Source: Allobosea sp. (GTDB lineage: Bacteria > Pseudomonadota > Alphaproteobacteria > Rhizobiales > Beijerinckiaceae). From it: a stretch of DNA of 64,000 nucleotides. Location: NCBI GenBank assembly GCA_024231975.1, contig JAAEQB010000120.1, positions 248,001 to 312,000 of the forward strand, written 5' to 3'. Each line of letters begins with the position of its first letter. Positions within the stretch are counted from its first letter, which is position 1. The notes under the pieces are model-generated. The model was not told where the DNA came from, did no database searches, and saw only the letters and a program-made list of their open reading frames with translations. The translations under genes and the position numbers were made by a program. This document shows positions 26,983-35,619 of the stretch, piece after piece.

Positions 26983-27717
26983 TCAGGCGCCGCGTGCCGG
27001 TGCCGGAGCGCGCGAGCGCTTGTCGTGCTCAGGGCCGATCAGGTCGCCCGGCTTGGGTGAGACCGGCTTGCGCCCCCCGATGATCACCGAGAGCCGCGAG
27101 GTCTCGGGGTCGGTTTCGAGCCTGCTGCGCACGGCGGCGACCAGATATTTGAGGTATTCCGGCACCAGGAGGCGGATCGCGTGCCAGTCGCGCCACCAGC
27201 CGGCGACATCGACCTGGTCGGTCACCACCGGATGCGGCACGAAGCGCACGCCCGGCATGGCATGGCGCAGCTCGAGCAGCGTGCGCGGCATGTGGTAGTT
27301 CGACGTCACCACCAGCAGCGAGCGGAAATCATGGCGACGGACCCAGCGCCGCGTCTCGATGGCGTTGCCGATGGTGTTGCGGGCGCGATAGTCGAGGTCG
27401 ACGCAGCAAGCGAGCGCCTCGCGCGCGCTCGGGTTGAGCTTGGCCAATTCCTCGCGGCCGGTCTTCTCGTTGACCCCGCTGATCAGCAGGCGCCGCCCGC
27501 GATCGGCATTGAGCAGGCTGACGGCATCGCCGATCCGCTGGGCTCCGCCGGTGACGACGACGATCGCATCGGTGCGCGGCGGCGAACTTGCCTCCGTCAC
27601 CGACAGGCCGGTGGCAAAGCGGACATAGCCGGCGGCCAGGACGAAACAGCCGAGAAGAAAGCTCCAGAGCAGGATTGTGCGGAGCCAGCGGCGCCGCGGG
27701 GAGGCAGGCGTCGTCAT
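26983..27717 (-). CDS. YdcF/DUF218 family membrane protein
   Basis: A 244-residue protein with one N-terminal membrane helix (about 14-34) and a DUF218 alpha/beta domain: DAIVVVTGGAQRIGDAVSLL, LISGVNEKTG, NTIGNAIETRRWV, LLVVTSNYHMPRTLLEL. Members such as SanA/ElyC act in envelope or polysaccharide homeostasis, probably on lipid-linked precursors; exact activity is unknown. ATG 27717 is chosen because the helix follows directly; ATG 27786 would add 23 residues. The ftsE-ftsX-ydcF-plsC order is commonly kept in rhizobia. Confidence 0.88.
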   Translation of the reverse strand: MTTPASPRRRWLRTILLWSFLLGCFVLAAGYVRFATGLSVTEASSPPRTDAIVVVTGGAQRIGDAVSLLNADRGRRLLISGVNEKTGREELAKLNPSAREALACCVDLDYRARNTIGNAIETRRWVRRHDFRSLLVVTSNYHMPRTLLELRHAMPGVRFVPHPVVTDQVDVAGWWRDWHAIRLLVPEYLKYLVAAVRSRLETDPETSRLSVIIGGRKPVSPKPGDLIGPEHDKRSRAPAPARGA

Positions 27718-27854
27718 CGGTCGCAGGGCAGCCGCGCTGTCCTCAACACAGGAAAGATGGCCTTGCCGGGTTTCAAGCAGCACCATGAGATCGGGAAACT
27801 AACCGCCCAATCGGGCACAATGACGGCATTCCCACAACCCCGCCGCGCAGCGAG

Positions 27855-28832
27855 TCAGCCCATTGCCCGGAGATAATGGCGCACCGTCAGCCGCGAGACG
27901 AGCCCCGCGATCGCCGCGACCACAGCCGCGACGAGGATGACGACGGCATAGCCGGACCAGCCGATCTCGAAGGCGCCGAACAGGGCCTGCAGCTGGTCGG
28001 CCTCCGGCGTCGCACTCCAGGCCGAGGACAGGAAGCCGAGCACGGCGATCGCGATGATCGCCGCGAAGCCCCCCGCTGCACCGCCGCGCAGGCCGAGCGC
28101 GACGAAGCGCGTCTGGAATTCGCGCGCGATGAACTCGTCGGTCGCTCCGACGAAATGCAAAACCTCGACCGAATCGCGGCTGCCGGCCATGGCGCCGCGC
28201 GTCGCGAAGGCGACGGCGAGCCCGGCCGCCATAAGCACCAGCAGCACCACCGCGACGCCGGCCAGGATGATCGTGCTCGCCATGGTCGAGAGCCGCCGTA
28301 CCCAAAGCCTGTGGTCGTCGAGCGTCGCGCTCGGCACCTCGCGTCGCAAGGTCTGGCTGAAGGCGACGAGATCATTGGCGGAGGTCGAGGATAGCCGCAG
28401 CACGATCAAGCGCGGGATCGGCAGTTCGACGAGATCGAGCCCGGCGCCGAGCCAGGGCTCGAGCAGCTTGTCCGACTCGGCCCGCGGCATCGGCCTGGCC
28501 TCGGCGACGCTGGGCACGGCCCGGGCGAGCTCGACGGCGCGGGCGATGTCCTGCTCGATATTGCGGCGCGGATCGGGCCGGACCTGGATCGTCATCTCGT
28601 TGGCCACCGCGCCGCGCCATTGCTCGGAGGCACGGGCCGCGAGCAATGCCGCGCCAGCGCTCAGCGCTGCGAGGAAGGTCAGGATGGCGATGACGACGAC
28701 GAGCGCCCGCCCGGCGACGGAATCGACTGGCACCAGCGGCTGGTCGCGGCGCAGGCTCGCCGGCAGGCGCGAGCCGCCGCGCGGCCGCTCCTCCTCGGCC
28801 TCGTCGATGTCGAGATGGTCAGGCATCGACAT
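27855..28832 (-). CDS. ftsX: Cell division protein FtsX
   Basis: A 325-residue FtsX-type permease with four membrane helices (about 45-70, and three in the C-terminal half) and a periplasmic loop between the first two. It works with FtsE to control septal peptidoglycan hydrolases. The acidic cytoplasmic N-terminus (DIDEAEEERPRGG) is typical. The start overlaps the end of ftsE; three ATGs (28844, 28832, 28826) are possible and none has a clear ribosome site, so translation is probably coupled to ftsE. Confidence 0.9.
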   Translation of the reverse strand: MSMPDHLDIDEAEEERPRGGSRLPASLRRDQPLVPVDSVAGRALVVVIAILTFLAALSAGAALLAARASEQWRGAVANEMTIQVRPDPRRNIEQDIARAVELARAVPSVAEARPMPRAESDKLLEPWLGAGLDLVELPIPRLIVLRLSSTSANDLVAFSQTLRREVPSATLDDHRLWVRRLSTMASTIILAGVAVVLLVLMAAGLAVAFATRGAMAGSRDSVEVLHFVGATDEFIAREFQTRFVALGLRGGAAGGFAAIIAIAVLGFLSSAWSATPEADQLQALFGAFEIGWSGYAVVILVAAVVAAIAGLVSRLTVRHYLRAMG

Positions 28833-29478
28833 GCAGATGCCCATCCGCCAGCACGAGGCGCGGCGCGTCGTAGAGTTCCATCAGCGCGATGTCGTGGGTC
28901 GCGATCACCACCGCCGTCCCCAGCGACTGCAGTTCCATGAACAGGCGCAGCAGGCGCCGGCCGAGCCCTGGATCGACATTGCCGGTCGGCTCGTCGGCGA
29001 GCAGCAATTGCGGCCGGCTGATCAAGGCGCGCGCGATCGCCGCGCGCTGCTTCTCGCCGCCGGAGAGCACGGCCGGCACAGCATGCATGCGCTCGCCGAG
29101 CCCGACCCAGCGCAGCAGCTCGACCACCTCGGCGCGATAGCCCTCCTCCTCCTTGCCGAGGACGCGCAGCGGCAGCGCGACATTCTCGTAGACCGTCAGA
29201 TGGTCGAGCAGACGGAAATCCTGGAAGACGACGCCCATGCGCCGGCGGAAATCGGTGAGCGTGGCGGCTTCGAGGCGCGAGACGTCCTGGCCGAACAGGT
29301 TGACCAGGCCGCGCGTCGGCTTGAGCGCCATCAGGATCAGCCGGATCAGCGTGGTCTTGCCCGCACCCGACGGCCCGGTCAGGTACTGGAAAGAGCGCGG
29401 CGCGATGCTGAAGTTGATGTCCTTCAGCACTTCCGGGCCCATCCCGTAGCGCAAGCCGACATTCTCGAACCGAACCAA
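28819..29478 (-). CDS. ftsE: Cell division ATP-binding protein FtsE
   Basis: A 219-residue ABC ATPase partner of FtsX. Walker A GPSGAGKTT (about 36-44), signature LSGGEKQRAA, Walker B LLLADEPTGNVD, switch ATHD. The best start is TTG 29478, with AGAGGA six bases upstream and the family start VRFENVGLRYG directly after; no ATG is available. A near-consensus CtrA box lies about 130 bases upstream, which would fit cell-cycle control. Divergent from a zinc-ribbon membrane protein. Confidence 0.95.
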   Translation of the reverse strand: MVRFENVGLRYGMGPEVLKDINFSIAPRSFQYLTGPSGAGKTTLIRLILMALKPTRGLVNLFGQDVSRLEAATLTDFRRRMGVVFQDFRLLDHLTVYENVALPLRVLGKEEEGYRAEVVELLRWVGLGERMHAVPAVLSGGEKQRAAIARALISRPQLLLADEPTGNVDPGLGRRLLRLFMELQSLGTAVVIATHDIALMELYDAPRLVLADGHLHVDA

Positions 29479-29605
29479 CGCAGTTCCTCTCGCTGATCTT
29501 TTCCGAATCGTGCCGGACCGGCGCCGAGCCGACACGACCTTACACCGAGACCTCGCCCCGGCGGGAAGCGCCGGCGGGTTTTCCTCAGCCCTGCACGGCG
29601 CAGGG

Positions 29606-29624
29606 TTTACGCGACGTTAACCAT
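29606..29624. promoter_or_regulatory. CtrA-like box between ftsE and the zinc-ribbon gene
   Basis: TTTA-N7-TTAA at 29606-29620, one base off the CtrA consensus TTAA-N7-TTAA. Its right half extends to TTAACCAT (29617-29624), a known CtrA half-site form. It lies in the 272-base divergent region and could serve either gene. Confidence 0.5.
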
Positions 29625-29750
29625 AAATCGACCCTATGGGAGGCGGAGCGCCTGGCCGCACCCGCTCGCGCTTGCGCGCAACGGCGAGAGGATCAGGCTC
29701 CGGACCGACATTCCCGGGGAATGCAGCGCGGAGCGAGCATTTTTAAGGCC

Positions 29751-30578
29751 ATGCAGATCGTCTGCCCCAACTGCGCCAGCCGGTACGAGATCGCCGAGGC
29801 CAAGATCGGGAGCGGCGGCCGCAAGGTGCGCTGCGCCAGCTGCCAGACGACCTGGCAGATCGAGGCGCCGCGCGCCGCCGAAGCGCTGCCGGCGGAGGAG
29901 GTCCTGCAATCCGACCTGGATGCGGCGATCCCGGAGCTTCCCAGCCCTCCGAGCGCCGAGCAGACCGCCGCCGAGCTGGAGGAGGAGCTGCGTCGCGCCG
30001 CCGAGATCGACGCCGACATCTCGACGCTGACGGCTGAACGAACCGAGCTTCCGCAGCCCGATACGGCACCGCCGCGGGCCCCGAAGCGCAAACGCAACTG
30101 GGTGGGCGCACCCGGCGCCGCGACACGCTTGCCACCAGCCGCGGCCGGCATCTTCGTCGCCATCGGCCTCGTCGCGCTCGGCCTCGGCCTCTGGCAGCGA
30201 GAGCGCGTCGTCCGGGTGGTGCCGCAATTCGCCGGACTCTATGCGACGATCGGCTTGCCGGTGAACGTGCGCGGCCTCGCCTTCAGCGCCGTCGAGAGCG
30301 AACTGGTCCAGGACCAGCAGGGACGCTTCCTCGTCGTCTCCGGCGACGTCACCAACATCGCCAAGGGCACGACCAAGGTGCCCCCGATCACCGTGATGGT
30401 GCAGGGCGAGGACGGCAAGGTGCTCTACAGCTGGACGACGGAACCGCCGCGTCCGTCGCTGGAGCCGGCCGAGCTGATGCATTTCCGCGCCCGCCTCGCC
30501 TCGCCGCCCAATGACGGGCGCTCGGTGCAGTTGCGCTTCGGCACCGGCAGCCCGGACGGCGTCGCCAGCCTCCATTGA
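29751..30578 (+). CDS. Zinc-ribbon membrane protein (MJ0042 / DUF3426 type)
   Basis: A 275-residue protein. An N-terminal zinc ribbon (CPNCASRYEI and CASCQTTWQ) is followed by an acidic, Pro-rich cytoplasmic linker, one membrane helix (about 133-153) and a periplasmic beta-rich domain (FLVVSGDVTNIAKGTTKVPPITVMV), as in DUF3426 proteins. Function is unknown; it is consistently divergent from ftsEX in rhizobial genomes to my knowledge. ATG 29751 is preferred since the ribbon follows at once; ATG 29721 adds ten residues. Confidence 0.88.
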   Translation: MQIVCPNCASRYEIAEAKIGSGGRKVRCASCQTTWQIEAPRAAEALPAEEVLQSDLDAAIPELPSPPSAEQTAAELEEELRRAAEIDADISTLTAERTELPQPDTAPPRAPKRKRNWVGAPGAATRLPPAAAGIFVAIGLVALGLGLWQRERVVRVVPQFAGLYATIGLPVNVRGLAFSAVESELVQDQQGRFLVVSGDVTNIAKGTTKVPPITVMVQGEDGKVLYSWTTEPPRPSLEPAELMHFRARLASPPNDGRSVQLRFGTGSPDGVASLH

Positions 30579-30719
30579 TCCCTCGGCCGGTTTCCACATC
30601 GCAGGGGCCCGGCCGCTTCAATTGTCCGCGCATGGACGCTATGACTGGAACCTGAAGAGTTTAGCCCGCGATCACGGGGCTGCGCGGGCATCGGCCTGCG
30701 CCGAAAGGAACGGTCCTCG

Positions 30720-31280
30720 ATGTCCCAGCCCAAGCGTATCCGCGTTCTCTACGACGAAGCGGCGATCGCCGCGCGCAATGCCGAAATGGCCGCCGAGATC
30801 GCCGCCAGCGCCGGCGAGGACCTGCTCGTCGTCGCGGTGCTGAAGGGCAGCTTCATGTTCGTCGCCGACCTGATCCGCGCCATGCATCGCGCCGGCATGG
30901 CCCCGCAGGTCGAGTTCGTCCATCTCTCGAGCTATCGTGCCGCCACCGTCTCCTCCGGCCAGGTCGAGATACTCAGGGACGTGCAGAGCGACGTCCGCGG
31001 CCGTCATGTCCTGCTCGTCGACGACATCCTCGAATCCGGCCGCACCCTCGCCTTCGCCAAGGACCTGCTCGCGGCGCGCGGCGCCGCCCGCGTCTCGACC
31101 GCCGTGTTGCTGGAGAAGCCGGCCAAGCGCGCCGTCAACATCGAAGCGGATTATGTCGGCTTCGAATGCCCCGATTATTTCGTCGTCGGCTACGGCATGG
31201 ACGTCGCCCATTCCTATCGCCAATTGCCCTATGTCGGCGTGATCGAGACCGCCGACCAGGCCGGCCTGCCGGGGATCTGA
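30720..31280 (+). CDS. hpt: Hypoxanthine phosphoribosyltransferase
   Basis: A 186-residue purine salvage enzyme that converts hypoxanthine (and guanine) with PRPP to IMP (GMP). The PRPP-binding motif HVLLVDDILESGRTL is intact, as are VAVLKGSFMF near the N-terminus and the C-terminal YFVVGYGMD base-binding region. It is followed after four bases by a CpdR-like response regulator gene, an association common in alphaproteobacteria. Confidence 0.95.
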   Translation: MSQPKRIRVLYDEAAIAARNAEMAAEIAASAGEDLLVVAVLKGSFMFVADLIRAMHRAGMAPQVEFVHLSSYRAATVSSGQVEILRDVQSDVRGRHVLLVDDILESGRTLAFAKDLLAARGAARVSTAVLLEKPAKRAVNIEADYVGFECPDYFVVGYGMDVAHSYRQLPYVGVIETADQAGLPGI

Positions 31281-31284
31281 AGCA

Positions 31285-31659
31285 ATGTCGCGCATTCTCG
31301 TGGTCGATGACGAGGAGAGCCTGCGCTCGCTGGTCGCGCGCGGCCTCGCCATGGACGGGCACGACTGCCTGACCGCCGGCGACGGCGCCGAGGCGCTAGA
31401 CATCCTGATCGCCGAGCAGGGCCATTTCGACCTGTTGCTCACCGATATCCGCATGCCGCTGATGGACGGCATCGCTCTGGCGCTCGCCGCCAAGCAGCAA
31501 TTCCCAGACCTCACCATCATGCTGATGACCGGCTATGCCGAGCAGCGCGAGCGGGCCAAGAGCCTGGAGACGATCGTCTCGGAGGTGATGACCAAGCCCT
31601 TCACCATCGCCGAACTGCGCGAGACGGTGCTGCGGGTGATCGAGCGCTCGATCGGTTGA
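31285..31659 (+). CDS. cpdR: Single-domain response regulator, CpdR type
   Basis: A 124-residue stand-alone receiver domain. Acidic pocket VDDEES, phospho-acceptor D54 in LLLTDIRMP, conserved Thr/Tyr (MTGYAE) and Lys (MTKPF). Caulobacter CpdR, in its unphosphorylated form, brings CcrM- and CtrA-degrading ClpXP to the pole; the same hpt-cpdR neighbourhood supports that role here. The CckA/ChpT phosphorelay that would feed it is not in this window. It is probably co-transcribed with hpt. Confidence 0.85.
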   Translation: MSRILVVDDEESLRSLVARGLAMDGHDCLTAGDGAEALDILIAEQGHFDLLLTDIRMPLMDGIALALAAKQQFPDLTIMLMTGYAEQRERAKSLETIVSEVMTKPFTIAELRETVLRVIERSIG

Positions 31660-31696
31660 GCGGTCGCGGTTCTCGATATTGACGCCGAGCAGATGA

Positions 31697-31715
31697 TATC
31701 TATCTTGGGTAGATA
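31697..31715. promoter_or_regulatory. Candidate VapB operator
   Basis: TATCTA (31697-31702) and TAGATA (31710-31715) form an inverted repeat with a 7-base spacer in an AT-rich stretch just before the vapB ribosome site. Placement is that of a toxin-antitoxin autoregulation site. Confidence 0.55.
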
Positions 31716-31732
31716 CCACCTGGAGCATGCAG

Positions 31733-32005
31733 ATGGCCATGAGCGCGACATCGGCGAGAGCCAAACTCTTCATGCATGGTCGCAGCCAAGCGGTACGACT
31801 GCCGAAGGAGTTCCGCTTCGAGGGCAGCGAAGTGCAGGTTAGCAAGGTCGGCGACAAGGTTATCCTCGAACCAGTCGCGCGCCCGCCTTTCGATGCTGCC
31901 GCCTGGCGCGCCCGTCTCGACGCACTCGGCGCGCGCAACTTCCTTGTCGAAGGGCTGCCGGACGACCCCCCACCCGGCGGCGAGGACGAGATCGCCTTCG
32001 GCTGA
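31733..32005 (+). CDS. vapB: VapB-type antitoxin (AbrB/SpoVT fold)
   Basis: A 90-residue antitoxin: AKLFMHGRSQAVRLPKEFRF is the swapped-hairpin AbrB DNA-binding motif of VapB proteins, and the acidic, Pro-rich tail (LPDDPPPGGEDE) should bind the toxin. ATG 31733 is used because GGAG lies seven bases before it; ATG 31727 is too close to that site. The gene starts a two-gene operon with the PIN toxin. Confidence 0.9.
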   Translation: MAMSATSARAKLFMHGRSQAVRLPKEFRFEGSEVQVSKVGDKVILEPVARPPFDAAAWRARLDALGARNFLVEGLPDDPPPGGEDEIAFG

Positions 32006-32014
32006 GCCGCTCCG

Positions 32015-32422
32015 ATGCTCTGCCTCGACACCAATGTCATCGTATTCGCGATCAACGGGCGCGTGCCGGCTGTCGAGCAGCGTCTTCGGCAAGAGCTGGC
32101 GGCAGGCACGACGCTCCTCATACCCTCCATCGTCCTCTTCGAGCTGCGTTACGGCATCGCCAAGAGCGTTCGGCGCGAAGCGTCCACCCGGGTGCTCGAC
32201 GCCTTTCTGGCTGAAGGATTCGAGCTGTTGCCTTTCGATGACGACGACGCCGCTGAAGCCGGCGACATCCGCGCCGCACTCGAAGCCTCCGGCACACCGA
32301 TCGGAGCCTATGATACCTTGATCGCAGCCCAGGCCCGGCGACGCGGTGTAGTTCTCGTGACGGGCAACCGCCGAGAGTTCGAGCGTGTCCCCGGCCTGAT
32401 GGTCACCGATTGGGCGGGATGA
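32015..32422 (+). CDS. vapC: VapC-type toxin (PIN-domain ribonuclease)
   Basis: A 135-residue PIN-domain RNase. The acidic active site is complete: D5 in LDTN, Glu in LFELRYGI, and Asp in GAYDTLIAA, with a further Asn in VTGNRREF. VapC toxins cut initiator tRNA or rRNA when free of VapB. It begins nine bases after vapB. The module sits between cpdR and tspO; its stop lies four bases from the convergent tspO stop. Confidence 0.93.
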   Translation: MLCLDTNVIVFAINGRVPAVEQRLRQELAAGTTLLIPSIVLFELRYGIAKSVRREASTRVLDAFLAEGFELLPFDDDDAAEAGDIRAALEASGTPIGAYDTLIAAQARRRGVVLVTGNRREFERVPGLMVTDWAG

Positions 32423-32426
32423 TCGC

Positions 32427-32936
32427 TCAGCGGTTCAGCCACCAGATCGAAGCGTTGAGCAGGCCCGCGAACGAGACCCAGGCGAGGTAGGGCGCGAAAA
32501 GGGCGACGGACAATCTGTCGCCCAGCCCTGCGAAGCGCCGCATCGTCCAGATCATCGCCGCCAGCAGCAGCGCGATGACAGCTAGGCCGCCCGCCGGGCT
32601 GTTCAGGCCGAAGAACACACAGGACCAGAGCATGTTGAGCGCGAGTTGGGCATGATAGGCGAGCAGCGCCTGCGCCCTACCCGGCGTATCGGCCGGCCGG
32701 CGCAGGAGGCGGAACGCGGCCAGAGCCATCAGCGCGAACAGCGTCGTCCAGACCGGCGCGAACAGCCAGTTCGGTGGGTTGAAGGGCGGCTTGGCGAGGC
32801 CTGCGTACCAGCCCGGAATCTGCGGCACCGTCACGGCGCTGCCGATCAGGGAGGCCGCGACGACCGGGAGGATGGCGAAGAGTGCGGCAAGCCACACATT
32901 CAGCTGACGATCGGTGTTGCCTGACGATATGCTCAT
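32427..32936 (-). CDS. tspO: TspO/MBR family protein
   Basis: A 169-residue membrane protein with five helices and the TspO signatures WYAGLAKPPFNPPNW and ALNMLWSCVFFGLNSPAGGL. Bacterial TspO binds porphyrins and in Rhodobacter modulates pigment genes in response to oxygen. ATG 32936 gives a normal length with a short soluble lead; a longer frame exists upstream without family similarity. The ribosome site is weak. Confidence 0.92.
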   Translation of the reverse strand: MSISSGNTDRQLNVWLAALFAILPVVAASLIGSAVTVPQIPGWYAGLAKPPFNPPNWLFAPVWTTLFALMALAAFRLLRRPADTPGRAQALLAYHAQLALNMLWSCVFFGLNSPAGGLAVIALLLAAMIWTMRRFAGLGDRLSVALFAPYLAWVSFAGLLNASIWWLNR

Positions 32937-33001
32937 GCGGCGAGAATGGGGTGCGTCTGCGCTCCATACAAGGCGAGCCTCTTGCACTGCAGCAATCCAG
33001 A

Positions 33002-33018
33002 TGAGATGAATTGTCTCA
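33002..33018. promoter_or_regulatory. Inverted repeat before the Cys/Met enzyme gene
   Basis: TGAGA (33002-33006) and TCTCA (33014-33018) with a 7-base spacer, 23 bases before the start codon. It may be an operator for a regulator of sulfur amino-acid metabolism. Short arms make this tentative. Confidence 0.35.
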
Positions 33019-33040
33019 CATAGTAGAAATCGGATCAGCC

Positions 33041-34195
33041 ATGACCAAGCGCCCGCTGCACCCCCGTTCGCTCGCTGCCCAGGCCATGGGCAAGATCGAC
33101 CCGCTGACCAAGGCCGTGGTGCCGCCGATCCACGTCTCGACCACCTATATCCGCGACGAGGACAACGCCTATTCCACCGGCTTCATCTATGGCCGGCCCG
33201 ACAATGAGACCGTGCACGAGGCGCAGGCCGTGCTCGCCATGCTCGAGGAGGCCAAGGCCGGCGCGCTGCTGTTCGGCTCCGGGATGGCCGCGGCGACCGC
33301 CGTCTTCCAGGCGCTCTCGCCGGGCGATCATGTCGTCGCCTCCAAGGTGATGTACTGGGCCTTGCGCGCCTGGCTGCTGACCGAGGCGACCCGCTGGGGC
33401 CTCAAGATCGACTTCGTCGAGACCGATGACCTGGCCAAGCTCAAGGAAGCGGTGAAGCCGGGCATCACCAAGCTGATCTGGGCCGAGACGCCCTCCAACC
33501 CGCTCTGGACCATCACCGACATCGCCGCGGTCGCGAAGATCGCCCATGCAGCAGGTGCGAAGCTCGCGGTCGATTCGACCTGCGCCTCGCCCGTCCATAC
33601 CCGACCGCTGACGCTCGGCGCCGACATCGTCATGCATGCCGCGACCAAGGTGCTGAACGGCCATTCCGATGTCGTCGCCGGTGCGCTCTGCGCCAATGCC
33701 GATGACGAGTTCTGGGCCCGGATCAAGACGGTGCGCAAGGGCCAGGGCGGCATTCTCGGCCCGTTCGAAGCCTATCTGCTGATGCGCGGCATGCGCACGC
33801 TCCATGTCCGGCAGGAGCGCCAGTCGGCCTCGGCCATGGCGCTGGCGCAGAAGCTCTCGGCTCACCCGCTGGTCTCGCGCGTGCTCTATCCCGGCCTGCC
33901 GCAGCATCCCGGCCACGACATCGCCGCCCGCCAGATGGAAGGCGGCTTCGGCTTCATGCTCTCCGTCCAGGTCAGCGGCGGCGAGGCGGCGGCGGTCAAG
34001 TCGGCCGCTCATGTCGAGCTCTATAAGCGCGCCACCTCGCTCGGCGGCGTCGAGAGCCTGATCGAGCACCGCGCCTCGATCGAGGGCGCCGGCTCGCCCT
34101 GCCCGCCCGATCTGCTGCGCCTCTCGACCGGCATCGAGGATGTCGAGGATCTCTACGCCGATCTCGATCAGGCGCTGAAGGCCGGGCACGGTTGA
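33041..34195 (+). CDS. Cystathionine gamma-synthase-type PLP enzyme (Cys/Met metabolism family)
   Basis: A 384-residue fold-type I PLP enzyme. The PLP lysine lies in HAATKVLNGHSDVVAGA; FIYGRPDNETV and LFGSGMAAATAVF near the N-terminus bind the phosphate; the C-terminal SLGGVESLIEHRASI is typical. Members catalyse cystathionine synthesis or cleavage or O-acylhomoserine sulfhydrylation, which sequence alone does not separate well. Start ATG 33041 is preferred to TTG 33011. It stands alone, with an inverted repeat before it. Confidence 0.9.
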   Translation: MTKRPLHPRSLAAQAMGKIDPLTKAVVPPIHVSTTYIRDEDNAYSTGFIYGRPDNETVHEAQAVLAMLEEAKAGALLFGSGMAAATAVFQALSPGDHVVASKVMYWALRAWLLTEATRWGLKIDFVETDDLAKLKEAVKPGITKLIWAETPSNPLWTITDIAAVAKIAHAAGAKLAVDSTCASPVHTRPLTLGADIVMHAATKVLNGHSDVVAGALCANADDEFWARIKTVRKGQGGILGPFEAYLLMRGMRTLHVRQERQSASAMALAQKLSAHPLVSRVLYPGLPQHPGHDIAARQMEGGFGFMLSVQVSGGEAAAVKSAAHVELYKRATSLGGVESLIEHRASIEGAGSPCPPDLLRLSTGIEDVEDLYADLDQALKAGHG

Positions 34196-34220
34196 GCGGC
34201 TCGGCCTTCGCGCCAGCGCG

Positions 34221-34263
34221 CTATAGCATTTTCGCGTTTCGGAGAGTTGCGGGAATGCTCTAG
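34221..34263. repeat. Inverted repeat of rhizobial intergenic type
   Basis: AGCATT and AATGCT, flanked by CTAT and CTAG, face each other across 23 bases between the convergent Cys/Met enzyme and diguanylate cyclase genes. The motif resembles a GCATTTTCG-type repeat often found between rhizobial genes and may act as a two-way terminator. Confidence 0.4.
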
Positions 34264-35474
34264 CCGGCCTTGAGTCGGACGAGGTCGGCAGCATCGCGCC
34301 CATCCGGCGACGGCCAGCTGTGGGCCAGGAATTCCGTGTCGTCCGCGCTGACCGCGACCTGGTCGCGGCCGGCGCGCTTGGCTGCATACAGTGCCTTATC
34401 GGCGTCGCGCAGGAGCGCGTCGAAATCGATGACGACGTCCTCGGAATAGGCGACGCCGGCACTTGTCGTGCTGGTGAACGGGCCGCTATCCCCGCTGAAA
34501 TGGCGCTTGGCCAGGCGCCTGCGCACGCGATCGGCGAGTTTCGCAGCCGTGATGAGCGAGGCTCCCGGCAACAACAGCGCGAATTCCTCGCCGCCAAGCC
34601 GAGCGGCAAGACCCTGCGATCGGCAAGACAGCGCCAGGATCTTCCCAAAGCTTCGCAGCACGTCGTCGCCCGCCGGATGACCATGGACATCGTTCGTCAT
34701 CTTGAAGTGGTCCATGTCGAACACGATGAGCGCAGCGGGGCCTTTGATGTCTTCCGCGATCCGGCTGAGCAGCGCCCGCCGGTTGAGCAGGCCAGTCAGC
34801 GGATCGGTCTCGGCATCGCGCTTGTGGCTGCGTGCCAACCGCGCCTGGTTGAGCGCCAGGGAAAGGGCGCCGATACCGGACAGGGTGGCCAGACAGACGA
34901 CGATATTGAGATCCTCGGCCCAATTCGACGGCGCCTGCGACAGGCGCCACTGGCCGTCCTGCAGCAGCAGGATGGCGCAGGGGACAAAGGAGAGCCCCGT
35001 CACGACATAGAGAGCCGTCAGCAGCGGGATAGCCAGCCGGGCCTCGGCGCGCCCGAGCCAGTAGTCCCAGGCCGTGATGAGAAGGATGATCGTCGCTGCC
35101 ACATTGAGCATGACGATGGCGGCGCCGTTATAGCCGGCCAGCATCGGGACGGCCATGACGAGCGACGATGCGGTTGCCATGATGGCCATGCTGCGCCAGG
35201 GCAGAACGCCGGTGCGGAACTCCCGGCCGGCGCCAAACACGAAGGCGAGGCCGGCCAGCAGGATCGTGTATCCGGCGGCGCCGACAGCCGGCGACATCGT
35301 CTGGGCGTACCAGCTGTAGACCAGCACACCCAGCGCCATGAACGCCACGCCGAAAGTCCAGGCGATCAGGAAGCGTTCCGTCCTGGAGGCCAGCCAGCTG
35401 ACGAAAAAGGTGATCGCCAATCCGCAACCGGAAAGGGCAAAGGCCGTCAGCAGCGAAGGGTAGTCCAGCGGCAA
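34260..35474 (-). CDS. Membrane-anchored diguanylate cyclase (GGDEF)
   Basis: A 404-residue protein with seven or eight N-terminal membrane helices (1-215) and a GGDEF domain (about 225-385) with the active motif LGGEEF and DPLTGLLNRRAL. It should make cyclic di-GMP. The product-inhibition site RxxD five residues before the motif is absent. No EAL domain. The start is TTG 35474, since no in-frame ATG exists before residue 46. Membrane input domain is of unknown specificity. Confidence 0.92.
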   Translation of the reverse strand: MPLDYPSLLTAFALSGCGLAITFFVSWLASRTERFLIAWTFGVAFMALGVLVYSWYAQTMSPAVGAAGYTILLAGLAFVFGAGREFRTGVLPWRSMAIMATASSLVMAVPMLAGYNGAAIVMLNVAATIILLITAWDYWLGRAEARLAIPLLTALYVVTGLSFVPCAILLLQDGQWRLSQAPSNWAEDLNIVVCLATLSGIGALSLALNQARLARSHKRDAETDPLTGLLNRRALLSRIAEDIKGPAALIVFDMDHFKMTNDVHGHPAGDDVLRSFGKILALSCRSQGLAARLGGEEFALLLPGASLITAAKLADRVRRRLAKRHFSGDSGPFTSTTSAGVAYSEDVVIDFDALLRDADKALYAAKRAGRDQVAVSADDTEFLAHSWPSPDGRDAADLVRLKAG

Positions 35475-35619
35475 GGCATACTCTGCGGCAGTTGACGGCG
35501 GGCGCCCAGGTTATGGACCGGCGGCAGTTGCAGAAAATTTAAACCGATCGCGTGGATTCCGAACTATCGCGGTGGGAGCGATCGGGATCGGCTTCGGCGA
35601 TGGGCTTTCCCGGCCTGGA

